Source of the DNA: Gymnopus androsaceus JB14
Lineage: Eukaryota > Basidiomycota > Agaricomycetes > Agaricales > Omphalotaceae
NCBI GenBank assembly: GCA_009733575.1
Contig: ML769669.1
Location: 1-64,000 of the forward strand
Length of the DNA stretch: 64,000 nucleotides
Reading direction: 5' to 3'
The notes under the pieces were generated by a model that saw only the letters and a program-made list of their open reading frames with translations, made no database searches and was not told the DNA's origin. Both the position numbers and the translations under genes were made by a program. This document shows positions 31,501-43,490 of the stretch, one piece after another; position 1 is the first letter of the stretch; each line of letters opens with the position of its first letter.

Positions 31501-34114
31501 TTCCGAGACCGTAAGCGGCGATAGGTGGAGCCGTCAGTGCTTAGGGAAGTGTTGTCTTCTACGTAATGCATGTTAGTTACGGTGTATACAAACTGAGTGT
31601 GATCCAGGACCAACCTGGATATGACCATGGGGGAACATGCGATCCTTGCTCGTTACGCTGGGAGCGGGAAGATTCTGGCAAGTTATTCCGTCCAAAGAGC
31701 GAAGACCTGGGAGTATTACCACTACTTGATCCTAACCTGGAAGGCTGATACATCCTTGGAGGATCTAAAAACTCTCTCCTTATGGCGTCGTCGTCGTCAC
31801 TTGGTTCAGTCTGGTCCAAGGCGTCTTCCCAAGAAAACTGCCACCGGACGGGTGTAGGCGATGACCTCTCGGGAATTTCATGAGCTACGCCAAAAGAAGT
31901 ACAAATGAGAATAGTATCAGACAGAGCTGAGTGCGCGAGATTACCTGTAAGTCGAACAGCTGAGAAAGGCTCGGTCTCATTCCCACTACCCGCAGTACTA
32001 CGTCTGCGTCCCCCTGCACTTGATGAGCTTCCTCTCTCAGAATTCTCTCGTGGATCAAGTAACCCTTGCTCGATATATCTTCTTCTCCGTGCATCAGTGA
32101 GCAGCTGCGATCGATATTCCGAGATGGATAGTACATCCGTGAGCCGTCTAGGCTCCCGGGCCCTTTCCGTGGGTTGTTCTGATTCAGTGCTAGAATCTGC
32201 AGCTTGCATGATAACATCGTCATTTTCCTGGTCCTCCCGAGCCATTAAGGACGCTAACGAAGGAGGTGCTCGAACACTACGAGATCCGCCAACGCTACTT
32301 CCACTGGTAGTAGCACCAGTAGATGAAGCCTCCGAGGTAGCTCTCTCTTGCGTAGAAGACAGAAGACTCGCAATGATATCCTCATCCTCTCGGTCTTCGT
32401 CATCAATATCCTGGGTACGGCGAGTAGACGGAAATATGCGAGTCGAACTTGAAGAAAGGTCGCGTCCAAAGCGTGCGCCAGTCAGACTTCTCGCCCAGTC
32501 GTCGTCTGAATCCTCGTTCGCATCCCTCATGAATCTGACGCCTCGTGCAGGGGCAAAAGAAGAAGGAAGATCGGTGGAGTCTGTTGGGTCTTCAAACCAT
32601 CTAGCAACTTCACGATTCACATAGCTGAAATTTGGAGCTGATTGTCTGTGAGAAGAGGTTGAAGCTGTAGATTGCGTAGAGGGCCGACGATGGAAAAATG
32701 TTTCCGGTGATATCGGCGGAGATGGTCGTCGATGAGATGTAGAAGACGACTGCTCCAATAATGGCGACAGCGATGACACTGCTAAACTGCCACTGTAGCG
32801 GTCTTCTGCAGCGGAATATGCGTCAGTTATGTCCGCTGACGGTGATATTGGTGGGGAGGCGAAAGGCCGCGAGAGAGGGGTCAGATAAAGCGGCCGTGTT
32901 CTCGATTCTGAGTTCATAGATCCAAATAGGTCTCTAATTCGAGGAACTCGGCCAGTAGGCGGATTAGCAGAATCACTTCTGATGTTGTTGAGAACAGACG
33001 CTTGCCACGGCCGAGAGCCTGAAAGTCCAGCCTGCGCGGGAGAGCCACGACCATCATGGGGACGAATGTGACGAGAGTTGCCAGAGGAATTGCTTCTCTC
33101 AACGTCAGATTGCCTGTTATCAGGTCTGACAGCATCCAAGGCAGAAGTCAATCTCTCTCGGAACGCAGAAACGTCATCTGCTTCAAGCAGCTCGACAGCC
33201 GTGTTGAGCCGCTCTCTGAAAGAGACATAACGTCCTGAGGGTTCTGCTTCTGCAGGAAGAGCATCGTCAATGCCAATGTCGTCAGCATTAAGATCTATAA
33301 TGGGTGGGTCGGATGGAGAAATAGTAGCAGACAGAGTTGGTGATGAATCGTGAACCGGTGAAGGAAGACGAGGCGGGGCATCTGTAACGAGTCGTATCAG
33401 ATGGGAGGCTTTGAAAGTTAAAGTTAAAATGACGCACCAAGTCCACGAACCAAGAGATCCTCGTTGGATGATGGACTGTCGAAAGATAAACGGTCCGGTG
33501 ACGTAGGAGAGTGCAGGAATGGTAGATCGCCTGACTGCTCGAGAGATAGAGGCGGAAGAGTGGGAGGCGGAGTCGGAGATCTTTCACTGTGAAGGGAAGG
33601 CGATCTAGAGTGCCGCAAGACGTCAATTTCTGAATCGAATTGGTGAAATTGTTCGAGAGAGATTCTGTATTCCTCTGTAGCAGCAGTTTCCTGACGATAA
33701 TCAGGCATATCAATGTCGATGTCTGGTGTTGGTAATCTAGGAGGAAGAGAAGGAGCAAGCCGACTAGATGACGATCCTGAGGACTCTGGCATGGGCTCAT
33801 TGTCCTCGCTGAGGCTTGTATCGCTCGAGGCTGTGAAGGTCGATGACCCCGAGCTCCTCAGCGAATCATTTCCGTCAGAAAAACTGCTGGCGCTTCTTGC
33901 TCTCTTTCTTTCGTTTCCAGTACGACTGCTATGACCCAGCCGTCGCAGAAGCTCTGTTTCTGCTCCCATTTCCGTGGTTGCTGCCTCCTGGTTCTGCGTT
34001 ACCCGTGACAGGACTCTCGAGGTCGAAACCAAATTGTTCGAAAGAACGTTTAAATGAAGTTGTATTTGCTGGCAGAGAAAGTTGCAGCTGAGGTGGGCAA
34101 TTGGACGACGACAT
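28569..34114 (-). CDS. Very large Ser-rich RING-H2 protein, probable E3 ubiquitin ligase
   Basis: ATG at 34112-34114 (MSSSNCPPQL), stop at 28569. Resolved exons include 34003-34114, 33438-33959, 31945-33382, 31615-31884, 31296-31558, 29355-30080, 29122-29295, 28995-29063 and 28569-28940, with introns of 43-60 bp. Around 1,500 residues are low-complexity Ser/Arg/Pro-rich and probably disordered. Near the C-terminus is a RING-H2: CPIC in 29122-29295, C-P-H-x2-H-x2-C in 28995-29063 and CPVC just after 28940. The three zinc-ligand groups lie on three consecutive exons. Two one-base frame changes near 30945 and 30565 could not be explained by introns. The likely role is transfer of ubiquitin from an E2 to unknown substrates. 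Confidence 0.85.
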
Positions 34115-34249
34115 GAGTCGAGGCAGATGGAGGCTGCAGAACAACAATGAAGGTCGTCGTAAAGCCGCCGGAAAGAACTGACACGGCGTGCCGGCCTGCT
34201 GATCTTCTTTCATTCAAACCACCACTACTACAAAATTTTCTCTAACATC

Positions 34250-35218
34250 TATGGCTCAGAATAGCTCGGAAAAGTTCTGGAAAATAGCTGCAACGACTCA
34301 GAACAAGGCTTAGCTTATTGGCGGATTCTTCATAATGTAGTTGGACTAAACTATCAACCAAGGGAATTCCTCTCCAACATGTAGCTGGCTCTCAGATCTC
34401 AGCCACCAGCCAAATGTTAGGGAGGTATTTCAAGAAGCAATAGCAGCCATTGCTTTTCCTGACTCAAGTTACGATCCTGGCTTTGTCAAAGGATGGGTTG
34501 ATGAACCTGCCTAGTATCAATCAAGAACGTTTTCTTACGGGTCGCTCCTATCATCCACTTCAACTTCAGCGCTGATCATGGCAACCAACGCTGTCTAGTG
34601 CGCTTCGCCCTGCATCCCACACGAATAGGAGAGTGACTCAGTGAGCAAAAGCATCTAGATATCTGTCTATTCCGGGCGCACTGTTGACTGTTCAATTTAA
34701 CTGTTCTTGTAATTATACATCACTCTACAGACCAATTGCGTCCCTGCTACAGCAGGCCTTGTTGTTTGCCACGCTTCCGATGTGACCGCTTTCGAAAAAA
34801 AAAATCGACTCCTATTAAGCTGTTGATACTGGTGTTCCGCTACTGGCTTCAGGCTGTAGCCATTGATAATGTGATGTACAAGCACTAGCGGGTGTTATCC
34901 GGGCTGTAGTGTTCCTTAACTCGAGGAGCTTCTATTAGGTTCGTTCGCTGCATTGTATTCAGCTTTAGGGTTTTTCTAATTCTTCTGCTTACAGCCAGAC
35001 CATGAACATGAACCTTCGGTGCTGAGAGAGAGGCCGCGTATGTATCAATATCAAATGAGTCGGCATCGTGCTGTTCAGCTGTATAACCATTGTTACCTAT
35101 GGTTATAATAACCGGTCTCCTTGGACCCACTTCTTCGTTCTCATCGCGATCTGGACCTTCAGTTTTGGACCCTCTTCTCTTATTGAAGTCCAGGTCCTTC
35201 GTGCAGACCTAGTTCAAG
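34250..35218. repeat. Dispersed segment, copy B, upstream half
   Basis: Matches 19430-20100 and, from about 34660, 39590-39930. It carries the relic of the 66-residue gene on the minus strand and acts as the upstream region of the gene at 35219. Confidence 0.75.
34536..34957 (-). pseudogene. Relic of the 66-residue protein gene
   Basis: The start (MQRTNLIE, ATG near 34955) and the terminal RSDP-stop (about 34537-34551) of the gene at 19585-19880 are still recognisable, as is a GPAVAG-like piece near 34750-34770. The frame between them is broken by several indels. Confidence 0.6.
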
Positions 35219-37489
35219 ATGTTGAACCATTCATCGCGCGCGTATTGGGAGTTTTTAGGAGTCGCCTCGTCGTCGGTGCCCATGCTTGACGATAAGAAGA
35301 AAAAGCCAGACTTTGTTGTCATTGGCATCTGCGCTGTGCATATTCTGCTCGTCAGATTCGACTTCGCCTCCCCTCATGGAAAAGGCCTTGAAACCACTGC
35401 TCCTGCTCTATGCGTCCTCTCGATGATATCTATCTCCGTTGAGGCATTTCCTACCGCGAATACACACACCAACGCGACGGATGATCTGGAAACGGAAATG
35501 GAGGAGAAAACCTCCCCGTCTCCGTCTCTAGCTTCGTCTCCGAATTCACAATCAGACTTTGTTGTCACTGGCATCTTCGCTCCGCCCATCACATTCGGTC
35601 TCAACACCTTTGCCTCCCCCAGTATTCTGAATGGAAAAGGTCTTAAAGCCGCCGCTCGTGCATTGTGCTTCCTTTCGATGATATCTATTTCCGTTGAAGC
35701 ATGTCCAATCGCGAGAACGCACGCAAACGCGACAGATGATGTATCGGATAACCTGGAAACGGAAATGGAAATGGAAATGGAGAAACCCTCCTCGTCTCCG
35801 TGTCCATCTCCGAGTTTGCAAGACGCAGAGGATCCGAGGCTGGTGTTGCTCCAGGACGCATCGGATTTGGAGGTCGCAGTAGCCTTAAACCAGGTTGACT
35901 CACGAGGAGAGCCAGAACTCAACGAGTTCGACATCGATTGCATCCATCTGAATGGACGCTCAGATTCAACATCCAGTTCCACAGGAGAGTCTCCTAATAA
36001 TGATTCAAGTGGCGAGGAGAATAATGTTGGGTACGTTGGCTGCTTACCTACGTTATCATTATGGTCCACGGCCCAAGCGTGCGGAGTTTCTGTTTGAGGT
36101 CATCGTCTCGGTTTATCGAGAGAGCATGGTTTGCTGACTTTTTTCCCCTTTATTTTTTTCCCTTTTGTTTTTAGGCCGGACGAAACACAAGGTGTTGGTA
36201 CAGCTCCACAGGGTAGCACAGACAATGGATCTAGTGCTGGTTTTATGGGTGTTAGTACTACCGGGCCATCTCTCTCAACGAGGATGACCCAGGCCACCCT
36301 AGGGAAGACGACGACTTCAAGTTCAACCTTGGAATCCATCACGGCCACTCCGACTGCGTTGCCAGTGACTCCGACGACCGAAGATCCGTCACGAGGAGAG
36401 ATCAAAGTAGATGGTATGCCTGCAAATTTTCATACGTTGGAATCCAAGCTTTAATTGTTTAAATATAGGTAAGATCAATGCGTCGTTTGAGTTGATTATA
36501 CCGTCAGGAAAGGCAGTGTTTTCTCCGCAGGAGACGGCACCTTCGAGTCCGGGACTGAATCCATCGTTGCCTACTCTGTTGAATGTGTACGAGGCAGGTA
36601 GCACGTACAACAATAATAATATCAACAACTACACCACATGTGAACCGGACGACGACGCCGGCATGTTAAAGCTCCTTAGCGGTCTCTTGGCGGCCATTCT
36701 ATTCCTCTACCTGATGAATGTAAGTCAGCTACGTTCTTCTTAAGTCTTCCCACTAAATCTCCAAATTGCTCACAGACGATCAAATCCTGGTACACTTCCT
36801 GGTGCACTTCCCAGACTGGTAAATGCTGGTACAAAGACTGGAAAATGTCGCTTCCGGGTATGCCACCACCAAGCAGCGATGTGCCACAGCCGGAGTACAG
36901 TGAGGATGCTACCATGATTCCCTACACATACAAGCCAGAGAATGCGAGTCATAGACCCCTTGAACCTCACTGCGCTTTGACCATAAGCAACCATACCACT
37001 GGAAGTGGCAATGGTTCGGGCACGGATGAGAGCAGTACTATTAATCCCTCTCCTACCTCCACCGTCATGATAGTTAGTCCTTCTGCTAGTCTTACGAGTA
37101 GCAGCTGGAGCTCGGGTACTCAGACTCAGCAAACTGCCACTTTGACGAGTCCTTCTCCCACTAGTACCTCAATTTCTCCGTCGTCGTCGAGCAGCACTCT
37201 ATCGACTCCTATGCCTGCAACTCAATCTGGGTGCATGTGCCCTTGCTCTACACGCCAACGCACTAATGCTTGTCCGCCCTCGAATCCAAAGCAACAATAC
37301 TGTCTCCGCCCTCCTCTTCCGCGGGGACTCATCCCAGCAGAGTACCTTCCCCGTTGGGACGTCGAAAGAACGTCATTCCTGTACAAAGATCTGAAAATCG
37401 TAAATCGTCTGATGCAACCGGCGCTTGAATCGTCGGAGGCGATATCTAGAGCTGAGAGGCCGCCGAGTTACGTGGAGAGTGGCAATTGA
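35219..37489 (+). CDS. Single-pass membrane protein with internal duplication, unknown function
   Basis: Four exons (35219-36030, 36175-36413, 36469-36719, 36776-37489; introns 144, 55 and 56 bp) give 671 residues. Residues about 28-100 and 105-190 repeat one another (FVV-GI, KGL, A-AL, MISISVEA, NATDD, LETEME). A Ser/Thr-rich region follows, then a single transmembrane helix LLSGLLAAILFLYLM ahead of a Cys/Trp-rich turn and a long Ser/Thr-rich tail containing CMCPC. The second exon is rich in Ser/Thr and could be heavily O-glycosylated. Another ATG at 35282 could be the start. No family is recognised; truncated relatives are at 20100-20500 and 39590-40340. Confidence 0.6.
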
Positions 37490-37811
37490 TTAGGAATAGT
37501 TCAAGTTGGTATTCGGTATCCCCCTCGTTTGGAGCTCTGGAACTTCGAAGTAATTGCTTTCATAAATCATTCCTGATATCCATTGTGTATCTGTACATAT
37601 TTGCTTGGAATTATTGTTTAATACAGCCATTAAGTATCATCGCGGTGTCTTAATTCCTTCAGGCCTACACTATGGAGAAGGCAGCAGCCAACCACAGAGG
37701 TTCAATTCAACAAGCCATTGATTTAATTAGGGTAACAGAAACTAGTAAGATACCAAATTGGGTTCATGAAGGTTGCTTTGACTGTTACATAATGTGTACT
37801 TTACAGATTTC
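37490..37811. repeat. Dispersed segment, copy B, 3' flank
   Basis: GAATAGTTCAAGTTGGTATT and following sequence match 40130-40345. In the shorter copy this flank is joined directly to exon 1 sequence. Confidence 0.7.
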
Positions 37812-39480
37812 CAATTTTGAGTAAGTACAAGCTTTGCTTCACTCATGCCTTTGGCATGGTTGGGGGTCCTCAGGGTAAGTATTACTTTGATAATATTTAG
37901 ATTTCCTCTGTTAGTTCCAGATAAGCATATGCAGGAGAAAATATAACATATAAATACAGAGGCATTTATTTGAAAACCTTGATGAAAATTAAATGAAATA
38001 ACATAAAGTTTATGAGTAAAACTTGTTTAATTTTGCTGGACAGAAACTTGTAAGGGTTTCTCACTTATGCTTGCCACCCCCAAAAGTTACAGCCATAAAT
38101 TTTGCAAAATTTCATCAGCAAAACCTGTACCATCACAATACATTTCTTTTGTCTCTGGAGCAAGGATAGTAATCCCAGAGATCTCAAGAGACCTCCAGAG
38201 ACGTCTGGAGGAGTTTGACAGCTTTTTGACAGCTGTCAGAGCTCTGGAGATCTCTGGAGACCTGTGGAGACCAACCAGGTTTTGCAGATGTTGCCCTTTA
38301 CAGCACAGTATACAGTACATAAGATCCCAAGCTGTAGGGTCCCAGCCAATATCAGTGATGCAAAAATCATTCATTTGACCATTTTGGGACCCACCAGCAT
38401 ACAGCTGGCTGCTGAATTCTGGCTGTATGGGGTACCTGTAAAACAGCCACATAAATACAGCCCAAAATAAGATTAAAAAGTGTCTATGGACACCCTTTAC
38501 GGTACAGTTATGGTGTGGATTCCTAAACATCTGACTCACTTATCTGACTCACTCCAAAATATGTATACATATATCTCATCACTCTGCATCCAGCCCTTGA
38601 AGGTCAAGGATTAACTTGAATGCACATATATTACAGCCATTTGCATATCTAGATTCTAATGACAGTAGACCAATCTAAACAGAATGATTCTGATTAAAAT
38701 TACTTGGAAATATTCTAATTGGAAGATGATCTGCAAGATAGACAACTGTCACTACATGTGCAAACAACTGTAAGGGTTGGTAAGGGCTTTGTCTCACATA
38801 ATTTCAACCATAAATTCAGTCAGTGTTATGTGTTATGGCTGCACTCCAAATTTCTACTAGTTCAGTCCTTAAATCAAGTGTTATGGATTCAATTTTTGAG
38901 TTTTTTACAGCCATTTTGGGAAATTTCTCGAAAATTGCATTACTATTTTGCAAAATTTGAGGTTCAACTAGCTTTGTTATGCATTATGATTCTTATTTTG
39001 CCTATTTCAGAACCCCTGTGTTATGGTTATGCAGACTTGTGGCCAAAACTATACATTACTCTTTTAATGGTCCTTAGATAGTTACTCAAATAATAAATAC
39101 TTTGTAAATACTCATGTAGTTGCAGTCTATCTTGTTGAATCAGTACTGTTACTTGCCATTCTCATTTATCCCTAACAAAACTTCCCAGTATACTTTGATT
39201 TCTGAATCCATCATCCCAATGGTATTTGAAGCATCAGAAAATATATCATGATGTATATTGTACACTAATAAGTAGCATCTAAGCGTGTTCCTCCATCTCC
39301 AGAAACTGAATAAATTTGAAGGACATCGGATTGCGGCACCAGTCGCAACAGCCACTGCCGCGCGCCCGCATCCACGGAGCTTACGCCTGTACCTGGAGTG
39401 CTGAAAGGATTTCCAGCTCCGCCGGGAAACGCTAGCTACTGCGCACGTTTGAATTTTAGCACCCTGCACCCCGTCTTCAT
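37812..39480. other. Probable 1.65-kb insertion, AT-rich, no gene
   Basis: The paralogous copy near 40380-40420 reads straight through (CCAGTTTCGAATAATAGTATCTCGTTCGGCC) where this copy has about 1.65 kb between CCAATTTTGAGTA and CAAGTATGTTCTCGTTTGGCC. The interior is AT-rich apart from the last 200 bases and contains a block of GAGATCTC / CTCTGGAG palindromes at 38169-38275. It is probably an unidentified transposon remnant; ends and target duplication could not be fixed. Confidence 0.5.
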
Positions 39481-39589
39481 TTCAAGTATGTTCTCGTTTG
39501 GCCAAGGTACTGAAGGAAGTCGAATCTGAACTCTTGCTGGGGCTAAGCGGGAACATTTAGTGCAGATCACTTAGATCACTTCAACATAT

Positions 39590-40340
39590 CATACGGGGAT
39601 GGATATCTGTCTATTTCGGGTGCACTGGCTGTTCAATTTAGACTATTTGCGCTCCTGCTACAGCAGGCTGTCGTTTGTGCCATGCTTTCCGATTTGACCG
39701 TTGCAAAAACATCTTTGACTCCCAAAGAGCTGTTGATAATGGTGTTCCGCTGTCAGGCACCTCGAGCTGTAATCGAATCATGATGTTGAGCACTAGCGGG
39801 ATGGGCTGTAGTGCTCTTCACTCGAGCTTTTATTAGGTTCGTTCGCTACGTTGTGTTCAGCTTTAGGTTTATTCTCATTTTACAGCTAGACCATGAACAT
39901 GAACCTTCGGTGATTAGAAAATCTTCATTTCACGAGAAGCCGTCCCCGTCCTCGTCTCCGTCTCTGAATTCACAATCAGAGTTTGTTGTCACTGGCATCT
40001 TTGCTACGCTCACCACACCCGGCCCCAGCACCCCGCCTCCCATGGAAAAGGTCTTAAAGCCATCGCTCATGTTTTATGCATCCTCTCGATGCTAGTATCT
40101 GCTTCCTTCGAAGCATGTCCTATCGTGAGAATAGTTCAAGTTGGTATTTGGTATCCCTTTCATCTAGAGCTCTTGAGCTCCAAATGAGTGAGTAATTACA
40201 TTCATATTGATACCGATTATGGATCTATACTGTACATATATTCTTGCAAATCACTGTTTGATACAGCCGCTACTGAGTATCATCGCAGTCAATCTTAATT
40301 AATTCCCCTATGGTAATTACCAAATCGGGTCGATCAAGGT
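39590..40340 (+). pseudogene. Dispersed segment, copy C: deleted copy of the membrane-protein gene
   Basis: The upstream half matches 34660-35040. Then it jumps to the second internal repeat unit (about 35503-35717), then to the 3' flank from 37497. Two deletions are implied, one of about 0.46 kb and one of about 1.78 kb (35718-37496) with a GAA microhomology at the join. The remaining frame has stops and no exon 2-4 sequence. Confidence 0.75.
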
Positions 40341-40679
40341 CGCTTTGACATTTACTGACATAACTCGAGTATAGATAGTTCCAGTTTCGAATAATAGTAT
40401 CTCGTTCGGCCAAAGCATTGAAAGAATTCATACTCAGATCACTCCATATCACAAGATAACAGTATGCAGAAAATCGTTTTTTGGAATTGAGAAGGTATTA
40501 GCTTATTAGTAAGGATACGCTATTCTCTAAGCGAGGGAGCAAAATATCGAAAGGTCAACTAGGGAATGTATGTAGCACGAACGACTGACACATCAAAACC
40601 GACGCGAGCAATCTGTAGAGATATCGATCAGCCACAACATAATATGCAAAGCGCAGAAAATAATGCATACCTGAGCCAC

Positions 40680-41485
40680 TTAGGCAGAAGTGATGGTGGC
40701 CACTGCGGTAGAGAAAATGGTGGTAGCTGAGGTAGAGAAAACAGTGGTCGCAGACTCGACAACCGTGGAAGATACGGTCGACCAAGATACACTGAGGAAA
40801 CCGAAGCAGCTGGTGGCACCGAGCGAGAGAATGATAGACAAAACTTCGCCGAGGAGAGGAAGGAGGACAATAAGCAGTCCACCAACGAGGTTAAGGATGA
40901 GCTGCAGCAATGTAGCAACGATCTCAGCCACCTCCACAAGGAGAGCAGTGACAGCAACCCTATTGGCAGCAGAGACAACGCTCAAGACAGCACCAAGGGC
41001 GTAGAAGATCAACTAGCAAATATCTATCAGAAAAGTGAAAACGAGAACTAAAGAATCAAACGCACAGTAAGGAGCTCGCAGACAAGCGCAGCAACTTCGA
41101 AGACGGTGAGCACCACACCATCGACGGTGGTCAAGACGGTGACGAGAGCCGTGCCAGAAAGAGCCTTCACTTCCGTGATAGCAGTGGTGATGGTAGTCTT
41201 AATCTCAGTCACGATAGGAGTCAAAATCTCGACGGTACAGTTCTCGGTGGTGATGTAGGCTAAAGTGGACGCGTCAGTTCAGTCAGAGGAAGAAACATAA
41301 CAAAAATACTCACTGAGCTCCAAAAGAAGGGGTCTGATAGTGGTGGTAACATCAACGATGATACTGTCGATGTCCTGGCACAAGCAGCGGGCCTCCAAAG
41401 CATTCGAGGCGGGGGTGACCGGAGCCGCGAAAGAGAAAGCGGCAGAGGCAACAGTGGCAAGGAGGGAGAGAGTGCTGAAACGCAT
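40680..41485 (-). CDS. Secreted hydrophobic protein, paralogue 1
   Basis: Three exons (41314-41485, 41066-41259, 40680-41012) give 232 residues. MRFSTLSLLATVASAAFSFA is a clear signal peptide with AAP following. Then come YITTENCTV, long Leu/Val/Ile-rich helices (VALLVEVAEIVATLLQLIL) and a Ser/Thr-rich tail. Exons 1 and 2 are exactly 172 and 194 nt, as in the paralogue at 43491-44239. The mature protein is strongly hydrophobic with few charges, so it may assemble at surfaces or in membranes outside the cell; that is inference. It is not a hydrophobin: the eight-Cys pattern is missing. A TATA box lies at 41591-41597. Confidence 0.85.
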
Positions 41486-41590
41486 TGTCAAGAAAAGAAA
41501 GTGGGGTGGAAAGAGAGTGTGAGGGTTGTGAGGGTCGTTCGAGAGAGTTGACGTGAGTCGATGGAGAAAAATAGGCAGCAAACAGCTAGT

Positions 41591-41597
41591 CTTTATA
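41591..41597 (-). promoter_or_regulatory. TATA box of secreted paralogue 1
   Basis: TATAAAG on the minus strand, about 105 bp before the ATG, inside GAGTATAAAGACTAGC, which recurs before the second paralogue. Confidence 0.7.
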
Positions 41598-43490
41598 CTC
41601 TCCCTCACCAGTCACGCGTCGCGGAAATAAGATGTTTTTCATGAGGAGATTTCGGACTCGATACTTTACGCGACAATTTCAATTCTCGTAAAGATCAGAG
41701 TCGTTGGAGTAATTCAAAAATGGAGTTCTGTCAAAGACTGAGCGCTGGAATACGGGCTTTCTCTGAGCATGAGATATATTAAGCAGATAATATGCAGCAA
41801 CAGCATAGACTTACCAGTCGAGGTTACTAACAGATTGAGAAATCTTCTGAAGCTCTTCCACTGTAGTAGCAGAACGCTATCTAAATCTGCCGATGTATCT
41901 ATTCTGGGAAGGCGCGGAACTTGTAAGGAAGCAAGTTATCAAGTTCAGCCGACCGAGAAATGAGCAACTTGACATCAATATCATCAGAGTCGGAGCCGGA
42001 CCAGAGACGCAAGTTGACGGAGAAAATAGGCCAGAACTGCAGATTATATCCGCGCGTCCGAGTTCAGAGATTCTACAGACACGTCCGCTGGACGAAACAA
42101 AAGTAACTAATGAGAATTTAGCAGCCGGAAGACTCGCGTCGGTGCAATACGCACTGAGTACGTCGTCCATCTTATGGTCCATTTCGGGCTACGCAGAACT
42201 TTTTTAGCAGAATAATTTAAACACGAACGTCACTCGCTAGCTGACCCTGAAAGCAACCTCCGCAGCCTTTCTGTCAGGGAAACATAGACGCCGAGACGCG
42301 TCGGAGCGCTGGATGCGTACTCGGACTCCAGTCTTTCATTTACAGTGCATACATTGAGAAAACCTTCAAAAATAATCACCGTTTGAAGGACCTTGGCCGA
42401 GCTGAAGCGATGTGGGCCAAACAGCTTGATCATGAAGTCCGAAATATGCATTGCGCATAATCGTAAAGACTCATCACTATAATAGAAAGTCTCTAAACCT
42501 GCTCCAAACACAGTTGTGGAGCGTTCATCTGGGGATACTATGCCGCATCGCTTTATACATTTCCCTCAGCGGCCAAGAAATACCTACATGAAACACTACA
42601 CGCTTACTACTTATACCTTGCGGCTGCCTTGCGGGTCCAAGACGACACTGGCATGTCGAAGCCCTGAGCCTTGAGGTATTTAGCGTAAGTATGTATTCTT
42701 TCCGTAGGGTAAGACATACGGCAGGACTCCAAAAGTGAGACAGAGCGCTGAATAAGATCGTTTCGAAACCAGCAAAGGTTTTCCAAGGCATACGAGCCTG
42801 TCCGCACGTCAATCCACAGAATTTATCGCCGTCTCACATAATAAGTAGTGCCGGAAACAAAGATCAGCGGATCCAAGAGGTGTCCACGATTTTACAGGAT
42901 CGGAAGGCGTTCGATAGTACCAGTTACTCAAAACGGACAGAGGCCGTTCTTTACTTCGAACATACACTGCAGAAAAAGTCAACCTAAATAATGACTCTGT
43001 AAATGATAAAAGGAAAGAAAGCAAACCGCGCAAATGAAGCCCACACTAGAATTGTACAGAGTAGTCTTTGTAACTTGTGTCTTCCGGAACGTATCTAGTG
43101 TTAGTTCGAAGAAAAGAATCGGAAGAAGGAAGAGAGAGAAAATGAGCGGCAGGAATCTAAATATAGCAAGCTTGCTTGCGAGAGTCTGCCTAAGCAGGAA
43201 TCATGATTTGGCACCTCTAAATCTTTGCTAAATCTCGCTATTGAAGCTTGAACGGTCGATGTATTAATTAGACAGTCAGAAGAGGACGTCTAAGTTGCTG
43301 TCTACTATCCAGGAGGTAATTAATGTTCATATCATAACGAATTCGAGCTGCGAACTGCTAAAATGTATCTAGCGACTTGGAGTGAGATAGTGAGGACATG
43401 CTCCGACTGAAGTCAACGAAGAAAGCCACTAAAGAGTGATCTTCAATCCCAAAAATTATGAACAGATTTCGAAATAAAACGTACATCAAC
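41598..43490. other. Spacer between secreted paralogues, with coding-like minus-strand fragments
   Basis: Mostly unremarkable. Between 42230 and 43033 the minus strand has three consecutive protein-like stretches: NWYYRTPSDPVKSW, then WIDVRTGSYALENLCWF..., then LCAMHISDFMIKLFGPHRF... ending in a stop at 42230. They could be exons of one unidentified gene or its remains; reading frames do not join simply and no family was recognised. Confidence 0.35.

Noticed and set aside
31905..32624. 239-codon plus-strand Ser/Arg-rich frame
   Set aside because: Antisense of the RING-H2 gene's low-complexity exon; no motif and no introns.
35374..36069. 231-codon minus-strand frame opposite the membrane-protein gene
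   Set aside because: The plus strand continues through well-placed introns to a transmembrane exon and a stop; the minus frame does not extend and its repeats mirror the plus-strand duplication.
38169..38275. Palindrome-rich block first considered as a CRISPR-like or terminator structure
   Set aside because: The units are irregular, have no spacers, and lie in AT-rich eukaryotic repeat DNA.
42230..43033. HET-domain or cytochrome P450 identity for the minus-strand fragments
   Set aside because: The WID segment faintly recalls HET domains, but no further HET motif and no heme-Cys motif is present and the frames do not join.
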